Positions 10,291 to 22,222 of a DNA stretch of 64,000 nt are shown here, piece by piece; within the stretch, counting starts at the first letter, position 1; each line of letters begins with the position of its first letter. This DNA comes from Aedes albopictus (lineage: Eukaryota; Arthropoda; Insecta; Diptera; Culicidae). The translations under genes were made by a program, and so were the position numbers. Location of the stretch: assembly GCF_035046485.1 (NCBI RefSeq), contig NC_085138.1:94591766-94655765 (forward strand), given 5' to 3'. A model generated the notes under the pieces. That model saw only the letters and a program-made list of their open reading frames with translations. It ran no database searches and was not told the DNA's origin.

Positions 10291-11021
10291 AAATGTGGCT
10301 ATCTATGCTTTGGTCTATATGAGTTGCACTAGAAGCACATGAAACTTCCATCTTGTCAATTGAGTTGCATTGAAAGTTCGAAATTCGTAAAGTTGCGGCT
10401 TTGTTCCATAGACATCACAAATTACCACGTGTTTGACATCGATTCGTGGAGGCGGAGCTTACATATTCCTCGCAAGTGATAATACAGTTAGCTCACATTA
10501 AAAGTGCTATGTAACATGCATGAAACATCTAACTCTGGCTTGTTTGTTCAGATTAGGTTCCAAGAGCGTTGCAGAAAACTTGAGCGTCTTTTCATTTTGA
10601 CAGTTCTCTAACTTGTGACAAAGAAAGTGCAATAAAGTAACAAGCAACTTCAGTAGCTTTTATGATGCGTTGAGCAGCGATTCTCTCACAGAGCTCTTGG
10701 TGTAGTATGTAAGGTGAGTAGATACTACTCCTGGTGTCCATGGTTCGAGTCTGGACGATTTTTTTTTTTCATTTTTTTTATCATTCCCCTCGTTTATGTT
10801 GCATAAGAATTCAGAATCTGCGCTTTTTGGGTTTCAGATAAGAAGCAATTGCGTTCTGTTGTCCGTGATACGGACAGTGAATAAATTGCACTAAGGTTGC
10901 TGTTACTGGTTTAGAAACAAGTCGTGTTGCTTGGGCGTGGTATCACTACTCGGAATGCTTCCAGGTTCATACGATTCTCTTATTAAAAGGAAGGCGTTAA
11001 GTTTAATGATGGATCGGCACG
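10291..11021. other. sequence separating copia gag and protease remnants
   Basis: It does not translate as the expected end of Gag or a CCHC knuckle, so it is probably inserted or badly decayed. It contains a tRNA-like promoter (annotated separately) and poly-T runs at 10759-10790. Confidence 0.4.
10691..10770 (+). repeat. tRNA-derived promoter, SINE head or tRNA pseudogene
   Basis: An A-box-like TGGTGTAGTATG starts at 10698 and a B-box-like GGTTCGAGTCT lies at 10742-10752, 44 bases on, close to tRNA spacing. A run of T follows directly, which would end Pol III transcription. Acceptor and T stems do not pair well, so this is not an intact tRNA gene. Confidence 0.45.
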
Positions 11022-11558
11022 GTGGTCAACGGACTGGCTCAAGCAAATCGACGTTCAGACTGGATTCTAGCACAAGTGACCAATGACCATGTAGTGAACG
11101 ATTTGAAAGCATTTTTTTCATCGGCAAGACAACTGAGATCACCCATTATTTTCGACATTGCGAAGGAAGGGCAGACTCTGGAGGCGGAAGCGGTTGGCGT
11201 TATTGACGGTCTGAATAACACAGGAGTACCACTCAACGTCAACCAGGTGCTCTACGTTCCAGAACTGCGGGAGAACTCGTTGTCGGTTAAGCGTTTGGCG
11301 ATGGCTGGCGTTACCGTAATATTTGAGAGTGGGTATATGAAAGGCGAAATTGTGATTGCAACGGCATTGCTGAGAGGAAGTCCCTACGATTGTGAAGATT
11401 TGACAAGTGAGCCAGAGAGGAAAAATGAGGTCCCGCATAATGGTATCAATAGGTCGGCTTCAGAGGCACGTTCATGGAGAAAAAGTTTGTGCCAGCATGA
11501 TGGAGAAGAAGCTGTAAAGATTGAAGACTCCGTGGAAGATTGTCCGGATAAATTGTAG
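11022..11558 (+). pseudogene. Ty1/copia pol fragment, aspartic protease region
   Basis: The frame matches the copia protease region in order: a WIL...VND segment, FFSSARQLRSPIIFDIAKEG, a GQTLEAEAVG segment, then VNQVLYVPELRENSLSVKRL. The catalytic DSGA motif expected after WIL is replaced by AQVT, so the catalytic aspartate is lost. Integrase and reverse transcriptase do not follow; the last 40 or so residues are unlike copia. It is the continuation of the gag remnant upstream and belongs to a dead element. Confidence 0.8.
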
Positions 11559-11569
11559 TCCTCTTCCCG

Positions 11570-12450
11570 GCTTCGGATGATGCAGTCTGACAGGCATGAG
11601 CAATGATATCAAGATTGGCAAAGCGAAAGATCCAGTGACAAGCCCAAGGAAGACATACGACTGGTTCATCAATCGCGCTAGAGGGTAACGGACGAAAAAA
11701 ATGTTGCCAGAAGCCGGATGCTGCTGTCGGGGACCCGGCAGAGCAGGGGCGATATAGGGAAGCAACCGTAGCCGAAAAACGAATCCATCACATAAACAAA
11801 AGAGAGCATGAGGAAATGTGGGAAACAGAATGATATGCGGAGGTTTTACGAAACTGTCAATGGCATGACCAGAAAAACAGGGCCTTTTTCTATATTGAGC
11901 AATGGCCATGATGGAAACATGCTGTCAGATAAACAATGGTGGCTGCCAGCTGGACAGAGCACTTCGTGGTATTGTTGAGCGGTGAGAATGAAAGAGTGAC
12001 AGACAGAATTAAAATCGATGACGACGGACAGGCTGTTGAACCTCCAACGCTAGACGATGTCAAGACAGCCATTAGAGGGCTGAAGAACAACAAGGCTGTC
12101 CGGAAGGACGAACCCAGCCGAGCTTCTGAAGCACGGTAGTGAGCAACTGTATCAACTCTTACACCGTATTATATTGAAGAAATGGGAAGATGAAGAACTA
12201 CCTGGTACAACATTTTGACAAGGATCCTGGAACGTAGCTCGTATACCAGAGGAACGACCATATTCAGCCCATATTCTATATTCAACAGAGAACCAAGAAG
12301 GGGCACTCGGCTTCGTGAAAGGCCGCTCACTCGCTGGCTTTTTTCAAAGGACTCTAACGTTCAGGGCGACTGGAAACGATTGACTCAGGACCGAGACCAG
12401 TAGTGGAGGCAAATGCGTAGAGTCAGCGCTACGAGTTGTTGCCTATCAAG
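11570..12450 (+). pseudogene. RTE-type LINE fragment (endonuclease-RT linker and 3' end)
   Basis: Conceptual pieces on the plus strand match the linker before the reverse transcriptase of RTE-like LINEs. These include a KRIHHINKREHEEMWETE-like segment near 11780-11830, RRFYETVNGM near 11840-11870, and the ATG-led frame 11936-12139 (WTEHFVVLLSG, then TLDDVKTAIRGLKNNKA). It continues in another frame as EQLYQLLHRIILKKWEDEEL to about 12210. The text then jumps to a GTRLRERPLTRW segment and DWKRLTQDRDQ (about 12310-12402), typical of the C-terminal end. The whole reverse transcriptase palm, including YADD, is deleted, and several frameshifts and stops occur. Confidence 0.75.
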
Positions 12451-14489
12451 TATAATTAATTTTCCATTTCAGTGACATATGTCAAAAATGAGCTTGAAAT
12501 ACAGTTTCAGTGTCGGTACAGCGACACGGTGCTCCAATTGGGAGATAGTGCAAAAAGACCATAGAACCTCTCAACGTCACAACCGAGAAAAGCCAACTAC
12601 ACCCATGTTTCCTAACATCATCATCGGTTGAAAAGTACCCAGTGGAAAGTGTTCTGAATCGGCTCGATTGTACGCCGGCTTGCGAGCGCGCCTTCCGCGC
12701 GCCCAACACCTTCAAGCGCGCAACCGAGCCAAAGCAGTTCGATGACCTGCGTGACGGCAAGTGTGACTCGCGGATAACCTCCCTCTGCGTAGAGCAGTGT
12801 AGAGAGGGCCCATTTCACTTGGCGGGTGCGCGCGCGTGGACCCCGATTTGACAGATGATGATGATTTGCTGTTTACAGCTCGCGCTGTGGCTCACTCATT
12901 TTTTTTTATTTCGGGTAGAGATTAATGTGAGTGAGTGGCTTTCATCGTCAACGTCAACAACATTCCATCATACATATGTATGTACAACGGAGACGCCCAA
13001 CAACGCCCGCCGGGGTTCGTCTCCAGCGCGCGGGCGCGCGCCCGGCAATCGCCTGCCATCAGAGACGAGGCGAAATCGGAGAAAATGATGATGTAGCTGT
13101 AAATTTAAACGGACGCACGATCATCGTTCGTAAGCAAATTAGCAGGAATAGAAGCAGTTTGTTTGAGTCTTGCGAATGTGACAAAGGGACCGACCTCTAA
13201 CCGAGACTCGACTAGGGTAGGAGATGTGTATGCACATAAAAGCTTTTCGAAAAAATACGCAGACCCAAATTCCAAGAAAGCGAAGGCAGAAGTATTACAT
13301 AAACTGCATGATCGCATAGGAAATTTCCTTGACTTCCTTGGGCATGGATTATCTTCGTGACTGCCTCACGATAACCATACAATACAGCTCTTGGTAAATG
13401 ACTGTAAAAGTGTCTATAGAACATTATGCAAAGAAGCTGGTTCAGATCCAATGAGGACGTTACGCAAAAAAAAAGATAAAGAATAAGAAGCATATTACAA
13501 GAAATGACAAAAGTTCAAAGAAACTAGTCCACCAGTCAATCTGGTACGCTAGCATGGTCGAATCCCATTGGTTAGAAAGCTTTGTCGAGTGAGTACAAAC
13601 ATTCCACGTCGCATCGGCACCATGTTCAACTAAGCCATAACTGTTAAATTTAAATTGTACTGTATCGCACTGCATCACGATTTATCAGCTAATGGGCCCA
13701 CGCTTCTATTGAAGCTCCACCCGGGGGCTTGTTTTAATACGCGTTGTTTCACCTTTACAGTTGCTGCCCACACCCTTCCAATGGAGAAGGAAGATGAGTG
13801 TCCAAGTCAGAGAGCACTACTGGGAGTTAATCATCCGAATCATCACATTCCCATTTGCTGCCCATTTCTATTACCCCATTCAAATTTGTTCTTTTTTATA
13901 CTTTACTCATTTTGTTGGCACTGCTTCCGCGTTCATACAGCCATTCAGTATACACCTATCAAAAGAACGGGCACACAATTTAACAATTAAATTTATTGGA
14001 CTTTTACTGGCCGAAGTAAGTGGAAGCTCCCATTACCGTCGCATCGCGTCGTGTTCCGCAGAAGGGGAGATTTGTTAACAAATTATATCTCGTCGGAATT
14101 GGATGGGTTCCCATCCCTAGACACCGCAGAAATGGGAGTGCCATGGCACCGGGCAACGGGAATCCCGGGAACGCACATGTACTTAATAATAGGCATGGTA
14201 ATTTTGTTGTTTATATGAAAATTCCCATCACCATTAAGGTGTCACCAGACCAGGAATATACGCATTCGATTATGGTCCGTACGAACGGGGTACGAAGGTA
14301 CTCTTCTGGCGAGAATCCAAGCCCACATCATTGTCATTAGCAGTTGAACGTACAACAACGCGCGCGATTACGGATGATGGTTCATCTACCTCGCGTGTGG
14401 TTTGGTGGCTCGCGACAACCACGCTTTGACCTGCACGGAACCGCCAAACTATCCAAAATTGAGTTCTTTTGACGCAACCCCATAGTTCG
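12451..14489. other. intergenic, no gene seen
   Basis: No conserved domain, RNA gene or clear terminal repeat was found. There is a CpG-rich GCGCGCGC run near 13025-13045 and several unconvincing overlapping frames. Confidence 0.4.
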
Positions 14490-14656
14490 GCCCAATAAGC
14501 CAAATTTGAGTAAATCGATTAAACTCACACTAGGTAAATTGCCTTCACCTCCAGCAAAAACATTTACTTAAGAGTAGGTAAAGTCAACCCAAGACCCCCC
14601 CTCATTCAACCCAAATTTGAATAAACCTGCATTTACCCAAAATTGGCTTATTGGGC
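14490..14656. mobile_element. MITE with GCCCAATAAGCCAA ends
   Basis: A 14-bp perfect inverted repeat, GCCCAATAAGCCAA at 14490-14503 and TTGGCTTATTGGGC at 14643-14656, bounds a 167-bp sequence. The core repeats TTTACCC and AACCCAA motifs. Similar TTACTCAAA/TTTGAGTAAA sequence continues to about 14810, which may be a second, degraded copy. No duplication was identified. Confidence 0.6.
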
Positions 14657-15009
14657 TCAAGGACCCCCGTTGGGTAGATGCATCTCTGTTTGTTTTTGAC
14701 AACATCGGTGAGGAAAAGAGAGAAAACAACCTAATTTTGGGTAACTAGTTTATTCGATATACTCAGCTTTGAGTAAAATCGACCCAAAATTAGGTAGTTT
14801 GATTTCTCCGTGTGCGACAATGGCAATATCGTATACCTAATTGATCAGCTGAGTCCGCTATGCGATTAACCTCGAACTTGACGTAGAGCTGTGTGTGTCG
14901 TCGCACATTCTACGGTTTCGAGCACCAGGGTGCGATGACGCCACATTTTCGATTCCCTCATCTTGTACCAATGTTTGGGGAACTCAAATGCATTGTCAAA
15001 GGGGGAGCC

Positions 15010-15365
15010 CAATTGGCTTCTTTAACGGTGTTGAGATAATTCCATATTCTGAATCTGCATGCCAAACTGAGCAGAAATCCAAATTTTCATGAATTTTGGC
15101 GCTTGGGAACCTATTTTAAAATCAGTTTGAAGTTTGTATGGGAGCGATTTGTCGAATCACCCCTCGTCGCATTTTGTACTGGGCGGAGCTGTCAAGCAGT
15201 TGCCCAGCTGTCAAAAGGTGATTTCCAAAAACCTCTTTGTAATTAATTTTAGGTATCAAACCAAAGTTCTAAAAATCTGAAAAAATCATAGTGGTTCACA
15301 AAAAGGTGCTCTTTCGTTTAAAAATTAAAAATCCTTGATTTTTTCTAAATTAAAAAACCCAATTG
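15010..15365 (+). mobile_element. CAATTG-ended MITE, copy 3
   Basis: It is collinear with 6151-6507 from CAATTGGCTTCTTTAACGG to the terminal CCCAATTG, with scattered substitutions. The two copies fix each other's ends and show that the CAATTG ends are part of the element or a preferred target. Confidence 0.85.
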
Positions 15366-15381
15366 ATGTTGGTTGCAAACA

Positions 15382-15523
15382 TAGGCGCCAACTTAGGGGG
15401 GGCAAGCATGGTTTTGCCCCCCCAATATTTGACGATTTTTAATGATTTTTCGATTTTCCCATACAAAAAATCAGAAAAACCAGGCTTTGCCCCCCCAATA
15501 ATTTGACCAAGTTGGCGCGTCTG
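15382..15523. mobile_element. foldback MITE with TTGGCGC / poly-G arms
   Basis: GGCGCCAACTTAGGGGGGGC at 15384-15403 faces GCCCCCCCAATAATTTGACC plus AAGTTGGCGC at 15489-15518. The arms enclose an AT-rich loop. It is directly abutted to the CAATTG element on its left. Confidence 0.65.
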
Positions 15524-15832
15524 GCTGCAAACAATCCTATTGGGTGGGAATAGGGATGTCATATACGTGGTTTCGAGCGTCACACCCAGCTAAAACTAAA
15601 AATTGAGAATCAAGAATTGCTGTGTAGTTACAAACTGTATAGAATCGTGTAAAGAATCATACAAGTATCCGCTAAGAATCTGAAAAAAACATTCCTTGGC
15701 TTATTTTGATCAAGGTTCAAGCTGTTGATGGAGGAGATAATGGTAGTGTCCAAACCCTCGTGAGCAGTGATGTGTGTGACCCCTGAGATGTATGTTGGTT
15801 GGCGTTCAACTGTTCGATGTTCAGCCTGGTCC

Positions 15833-15941
15833 ACTGCACGAATTTAGACTGGCCTGCTTACTCTCCCAGAAGCAGGTGCCGACACCGCTCGAAAGTCAAA
15901 TTTCGTGTGAGAATAAGCAGGCCAGTAGAAATTCGTGCAGT
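15833..15941. mobile_element. short foldback MITE, ACTGCACGAATTT ends
   Basis: ACTGCACGAATTT and, after a 2-base mismatch, ACTGGCCTGCTTA on the left face TAAGCAGGCCAGT and AAATTCGTGCAGT on the right. The element is 109 bases with a loop of about 55. RNA from it would be a hairpin of pre-miRNA size. Nothing else supports a miRNA. Confidence 0.7.
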
Positions 15942-16005
15942 AATCCATTATAATTGCAGATTCTGACAAGTAAGGAAGTGTGCGATAATTAGTAAATAAA
16001 GAAGG

Positions 16006-16278
16006 TACCGTCTACCCTCGTTGGTTTGACCTCATCTAATCTGAACACTTTTTAATTTGACCCCCTCTAATCTGTACATTGTTCAAGCTAAAAATGGTTC
16101 AAACGTCATTCTGCTCATGGAACGGGGTGAAACGGAACGCAGAATCAAAACAAAACAGCAAAAAGGGTTGCCATTAGTGTGTTTTTCGATGCCCGCAGGT
16201 TTACTAGAAGTTTAAATTAAAAAATGAACCCCGTTGGTTTGCATGAGGTGTCGTTCAAACCATCGGTGGTAAACGGTA
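16006..16278 (+). mobile_element. TACCGTCTACC-ended MITE, copy 1 (uninterrupted)
   Basis: It begins TACCGTCTACCCTCGTTGG and ends in the inverse GGTGGTAAACGGTA. Blocks such as GTTCAAACGTCATT and GAAACGGAACGCAGAATC are shared with the copy at 40550-40971. This copy carries the empty site GGTTTGCATGAGG, which proves the later insertion in the other copy. Confidence 0.85.
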
Positions 16279-17279
16279 TCTACGAACTCGTCCAGTAAAT
16301 CGGTTTTGGACTCTTCTACGAAACCAGGAGGATCGCAGTAGTCGTTGCCGCGCGCGGACGTGTTTTCAATTGCTCGTCACGTTATTTTTTTTCCTGCTAT
16401 CGATTTTCACCGTTTGGCGGTCTGTTTGACCGGCACTACGCCTCTAGAGCCGTCTAAAAAAGGATTTCTCGCGCATCTGCTGGTCAATCGGATGACGGTA
16501 CTATGCCACCCGGCAAGAAACCGCGCTCATCAATTAGTTTCAGTGCCAATTTAAACTAGATTGTTTCAATAAGATTGTAAATTTACATATTTCAAGAAAA
16601 GCAAAAAAAAGGTGGTGGCGTGTGGTCCGGTCCATTTTTCTCTTCGCGTGACGTTTTCATATCGGAGTGCATTTTAGATTTTCGGGCGACCATTTGAAGG
16701 TTTCAGAGTGCCTTCCAATTACTTTTTGACTACGAAAATATCGGTTCTGTAAAGTGATTTTCTCATACGTTTTTGCTTCTTCGTTGCTTGGAAGTTCGTT
16801 AAGCATGCCATTGGACAACGAGCATTACTCAACAGATTGGTGAGATCATTCCAACATATATTATTTTATTTTAATTTAAAACTTAATTACCATTGCTATA
16901 ATGATTATATTTCAGCCATATTCAATTTCGTAAATTATTGAGCGTTTGGTACGGTATGTCCACGCATCCTTCCACCCCTGTAGATTCTAGAATTGTTTCG
17001 ACACAGAATGTAAAAAAATGTGGATGTCGAGGCATTTCCAAGAATCATCTTTGCGGTAAATACTGCGCAGTAGGCCTGGCCGCTTTGATGCTTGTGTCAT
17101 ATTCTCAATATGCCACAAGCTTCAATATTGGCAAGAAAAATATTCGGGCGTAATCTTACCTGATTATTTTCCAGGATGCTTTCTTGTACTGGCTGCGTAT
17201 TAGATTAGATCAGATTAGATTTGGACTCTTCTACGAAACCATATCTGGATACCTCTAGTGAGCCCTTTACTTATTACTG
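16279..17279. other. intergenic, no gene seen
   Basis: No domain or repeat boundary recognised. Open frames at 16345-16554 and 16938-17153 are short and unsupported. Confidence 0.4.
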
Positions 17280-18650
17280 CAGGAAACTTTCGATGGAATT
17301 CTCCAGAAGATTCTCTTACCATTATTTTATAAAACCTTTGGATTTATCTTGAAGATCCTTCCACACTCGCTTCCCAGAATGCCTCCAGGGATCGCATCAG
17401 CGTCCTTAGGGGATTCCGTCAGAGTTCTCTAGGGATTCCTTCAGCTTATTCTATTGAAATACCTCCAGGAAATTTTCTGAAGACTCTTCCAAGAAATTCT
17501 GCAGGAAATCCTCCAAAGAAATCTCCAAAAAATTCTCTAGGGATTCCTACAGGCAATTCTGTAGGCATTCTTCCAGAAAATCTTATAGCGTTTTCATCAA
17601 AAAATTCTCCATGGATTCCACCAGGACATGTTCCAGGGATTCATCTAGGAAATCCTTTAAGAATTCCTTTAGTAAATCCTCCAGGAAATCCTTCAGGAAT
17701 TCCTCCAGAAAATTCTCCATTCGTTTTTCTAATAAATTTTCTAGAGATACTTTAGGAAAACCTTCTAGATATTCCTGTATGAAACCTTCCAAAGATTCGG
17801 CATCGGCAAACCTCCCAGACATACCCTTAAAAAATTTCTCAGAGATCTCTTCAGGAAATCTCCCAGCGATTCCTCTAAGAAATTTCTAAGAAATATCCCA
17901 AAAATTCCCTCAGGAAATCTCCCGGAGGTTCCCGCAGGAAATGTCCCATAGATTTCCACAGGAAACCTCCTAAAGTTACCTCACAAAATCTCTCGTAATT
18001 TCCCCAGAAAAAATCCCGGAATTTCCCAAGAAAATTTCGCGGAGTTTCCCCAGAAAATCTCCTGAAATTTTCCCTAGGAAATTTTCTGGAGTTTCCCTCA
18101 GGATTTTTTTTGGAGTTTCCCTTAGAAGATCTCATGGAGATTCCCCAAGGAATTCTCCCAGCTCTAGGAAATTTTCCGGAGATTCTTCTAGGAAATCTCC
18201 CGGAGATTCCACAGGAAATCTTTCAGAGATTTACCCAGGAAATCCTTAAGAATTTCCTCCAGGAAATCTCCCAGGAGTTTCTTCAGAAAGTCTCCAGGAG
18301 CTTCCCCCAAGAAATCTCTGGAGTTTCCCTCAGGAAATCTTTTGGCGTTTCTCTCAGGAAATTTGCCGGAGCTTTCCTCTGAAAGTCTGCCAGTGTTTCC
18401 CCCAGGAAATATTCCAGAGTAGCCCCAGGGAGTCTATTGAAGTTATATCGTCGAATCTCCCAGGAAATTTCTCGGAGATTCTTCCAGAAAGTCTGGAGTC
18501 TCCGAAAAATTCTTACAGGAAATGAGATTCGTTCAAAAATTCCTCTAGAAAAGCTTCCAAGAAAATGCGTTAAAGATTCCTCTTTGAAATATTTTAAGGG
18601 TTCCTCTACAAAATCCCTGAGGGATTTCCTAGAAAACTATCTGAAGGTAT
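17280..18650 (-). repeat. 24-bp-type degenerate repeat tract 1 (C/T strand on plus)
   Basis: About 1.4 kb consists of diverged units built from TCCTCCAGGAAATCTCCC-like and GGAATTCC cores spaced about 24 bases or multiples of 12. The plus strand carries the TTCC/TCC orientation. Short frames run through it because the period is a multiple of three, but frequent stops argue against coding. The part 17370-18010 is an inverted copy of 21446-22190. Confidence 0.75.
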
Positions 18651-21131
18651 CGATACCTTATTCTCATATCTCATGTCCTCTCATATCTCATATCCAATAT
18701 GAGACAACTTAAGAGATCATAATATCCGATCAATTCCATGAATTTTCTCAGTGCATCGCATTACTCGGTCATCGAACCAAAGCTTCCCCATACGTATTCA
18801 CAAAGAGCCTGGATTGTTTATGCTAGTAATTATCGTATAAAGAGGCAAAGAACTAGCTCTACATGGGCAAGATCAGCGAAACGAGACACCAGCCTCATAA
18901 ATCTATCGTGCGTCGAGTTCGTCGAGTCGGCTGGAGTAATCGGAATCATGTGTGTGGGCGACATTTTTCTCGTCGTTTGCTGAATTTTAGTTTGTACGTA
19001 TGTGGGAACGATCGAACCATCGTCGTCGTCGTGCTGCATTGACTGCCTGCATGTGATCGACTCTACGCAGGCAGAATCGCGATCGATCGCATGTCTCTCT
19101 CTCTTCATAGACCGCCAACGCCATTCCTAAGCAGTCGCGGACTAGACACGCTAATTAATCCTACTTTGAACTTGCTGACTCGTGGAATGCCTGGCGGAGA
19201 CTTCGACCAGATTGATAAATGCTGATAAATTATGAGCTAGGCAACAACAACAATCGCGGTTTGTTAAAAAAATCGGCTCAAACTGTGTGCGGCGGCGTGC
19301 CGCACAAGCAGCTTTACCCCGAGCTCAATGAATATTGTAAAGCTGTCTAGGTAATTAAAATGTGCGATCTTTCTCTCCGGGAGTGCAAACAAGCAGTTAT
19401 GATGAAATATGCGCCTACGCGCGCGCGCTTGCGGAGGGCAATAATTTCTCCGTGGCGGGGCTGAGATTTCTATTGTTCTCTCGGATGAGGTGGGTGGATG
19501 AGATGGATCATCTCTCGGTGAACCCATTGCAGACAATAGAGTTAAATACGGGCTTTTAAGCTGAATAGTGGTGGCACGCGTCATCGCAAAACGGTGGCGT
19601 CAACTTTCCCAAGCCATGCCGTAATTCTTCTTGGCACTTGTCGACTGAAGAGATTATGACACGCTGTGGAATCTAAACTACCTTTGTAACGGTTTCCAGA
19701 GGTGGCGAGCTTACGTGTCGGGTTAGAGTAAACTTGAAAATGTTTTGTTCGCCCTATTAACCTCGCAGGAGATGATCATCAGGGTCCCATATAGCTTGGT
19801 CGATAGACCGCGCAGCCTGCTGAGATGAATGTAGATGAGCCCAGCTTGCAGCAGTTGCTCTTCGCTGATACACACCACGTTTTACTGATGTTTCAAAGTC
19901 TGCCTTATTCTGTGCTTCAATGAGGCCACGCAACAAACCAAACCACCAAACCAAAGCTGAAAGGGCTACAAATCAATCGATCTGAAGCCCCATAGATCGA
20001 TTTCATCTCAAACGATCCCGCGGTATCAATTACCAATTCTCACCTTCTATTCGCATCATTCATCAAACGGTATCTTCCTCTTCTTTGTGTGCCAATAATA
20101 GCAGCCAGTGCCGCGCCGCCACCGATCGCTCGGATAGATCCATTTCAATAAACAGCGCGAAATAATTGGCGTTAGTGCCAATTACGGGGCATTAATTAAC
20201 AACGATCGAGTAATGTTTCTCCCTTTGCAGCAGAGGGAAACCCATTTTGCAGGCTGAATTAGAATTACAAACCCCTCACCTCATGTGTGCGTGCGTGTGT
20301 GGTGTCTGCCGAGTGCCGATGGATCTTTATGGCTTTATATTGCTCTGTAGGACCTCAAGGGGGGGGCGGCAAGGCACCAGCAGCGAACCTTTACGATCGA
20401 CCGACGACCCTGCTGTAGGTGTATGATATCTATCTAGGCAATGCATGCCTTGGAGATTTGACGTCGGCGGCGGATGATCCGGAAGACCATTTCACACGGC
20501 ACTTATTCGGTTTGGTCATTATTGACCTCCCAGTCCCAGGTGAGGAAGCGGAGGGCAGGCAGATCGCGCTAATCCACCGCTACCTGATGGGATCCCATAA
20601 TCTCGGCGCTTCTTCCACCGAACCGAACGGTTCTCGCGCGAGAAGTCAATAAGTTTAAGTTCGTTACGTGCACCGGCCGCTTGTACTTAAAATTGTAATT
20701 AAATTAACGCGCGGGGTTAGGTTTACTGCGAGATCTTATCGCTACGCAGTAATCAGAACTCGGGTGGTGATGTATGTAGGCTTGATGACCCACAGTCTAA
20801 CGGTTCCCTTTGGGTGTATCGTGAAAAATCAATCAAGCGATGAGTATGTATGCTGAGAAGCTGCGTTGCAGCCATGACAGTGCGTCTTTTTTGCACTAAG
20901 GGTAAATGGTGACGACAATTTGGTGTGCGATGGCGTGGTAGTTCTCCGCCTTAAACATCCACCGCGGTAAATGCCCGGTAGAGATATTATGCACTACCGC
21001 TAACGGAGGATTTCCCCATAAAAAAAGTTATATTTTTAAAAAATGTTTGTTTGCCCATGGTTTTTAAACGGAAAGTCTCTTGTTCCGACGAAATCTCCAC
21101 CAACACTCGACCGATTTTGATGATTTTTTAT
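18651..21131. other. spacer between inverted repeat tracts, no gene seen
   Basis: Sequence returns to ordinary CpG-containing intergenic DNA with TCG and GCGCGC runs (for example 19018-19035 and 19411-19431). No exon, RNA gene or terminal repeat could be supported. Confidence 0.4.
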
Positions 21132-21139
21132 AGTATTAG

Positions 21140-21401
21140 CACAGTCAAACAGATGTAGCACTTCGAAGATTTTTCGAATCAAATCATAGTCACATGTCAC
21201 ATAGTCACATGTTCGCCCAATGCTAAAAGGACTGAGTTTGGCTGGCCATCAACTAGGTGGCGGTAGGGGGCAAACGTAAAACTCGAGCAAAAATGATGCA
21301 TGCGCTTCGGATGGTCACTTGGCCAACAGTCAAATTTTTAAATGGACCGGTAAATCGGTGTACGATGCGAATTATCAGAGTCTTACATCTGTTTATCTGT
21401 A
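21140..21401. mobile_element. CACAGAC-family MITE, copy 2, 7-bp TSD
   Basis: The left end CACAGTCAAACAGATGTAGC and right end GTCTTACATCTGTTTATCTG (followed by TA) are mutated versions of the family repeat. GTATTAG flanks both ends (21133-21139 and 21402-21408). The core is the reverse orientation of copy 1, with CAATGCTAAAAGGACTGAG and CATCAACTAGGTGGCGG. It is older than copy 1 by divergence. Confidence 0.8.
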
Positions 21402-21445
21402 GTATTAGCTACAAATACATAATATACCTAATGTTATACATTATT

Positions 21446-22210
21446 ACATTTCTGGGGAAACTCCGGGAGATTTTCTGAGAAAACTTCGGGAGATTTTGTA
21501 GGGTAACGTTAGGAGATTTCCTGCAGGAATCTCTGGGAGATTTCCTGCGGGAATTCCTGGAAGATTTCCTGCAAGAATCTCTGGAAGATTTCCTGTGGGA
21601 ATCTCTGGGTGATTTTCTGTGGGAACTTTTGGGATATTTCCTGGGAGAATCTCTATGAAATTTTTTAGAGAAATTTTTGGGAGATTCCGTGGAGGGATCT
21701 CTGAGAAGTTTTCTAGAGGAATCTCTGGTTTTCGGAGGGTATATCTGAGAGGTTTGCCGAAGGAATCTTTGGAAGGTTTCATACAGGAATTCTGGGAGAT
21801 TTTCTCAAACTATCTCTAGAAAATTTCTTAGAAAAACGAATGAAGAATTTTCTGGAGGAATTCCTGAAGGATTTCCTTGAGGATTTACCAAAGGAATTCT
21901 TAAAGGATTTCCTAGATGAATCCCTGGAGCATGTCCTGGTGGAATCCATGGAGAATTTTCTGATGAAAATGCTATAAGATTTTCTGGAAGAATGCCTAGA
22001 GGATTACCTGTAGAAACCCCTAGTGATTTTTTTTTGAAGATTTCTTTAGAGGATTTCCTGGAGGTATTCCAATAGAATACCCTAAAGCAATCCCGAGAGA
22101 ATCCTGACGGAGTCCCGAAAGGACGCTGAAGCGATCCTTGGAAGATTTCCCTAAGAAATGCATGGAAACTTTCCTGGCGAAATCTTTGGATGATTTTCTG
22201 AGAACAAAAA
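21446..22210 (+). repeat. 24-bp-type degenerate repeat tract 2, inverted copy of tract 1
   Basis: Units of the type GGGAGATTTCCTGCAGGAAT run in the G/A orientation. The stretch 21880-22000 (ending GGAATCCATGGAGAATTTTC then ATAAGATTTTCTGGAAG) is the reverse complement of 17565-17700 with high identity. The earlier part including GTAACGTTAGGAGATTTCCT matches the complement of 17960-17985. Confidence 0.75.
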
Positions 22211-22222
22211 TCTCTAGGAGAA

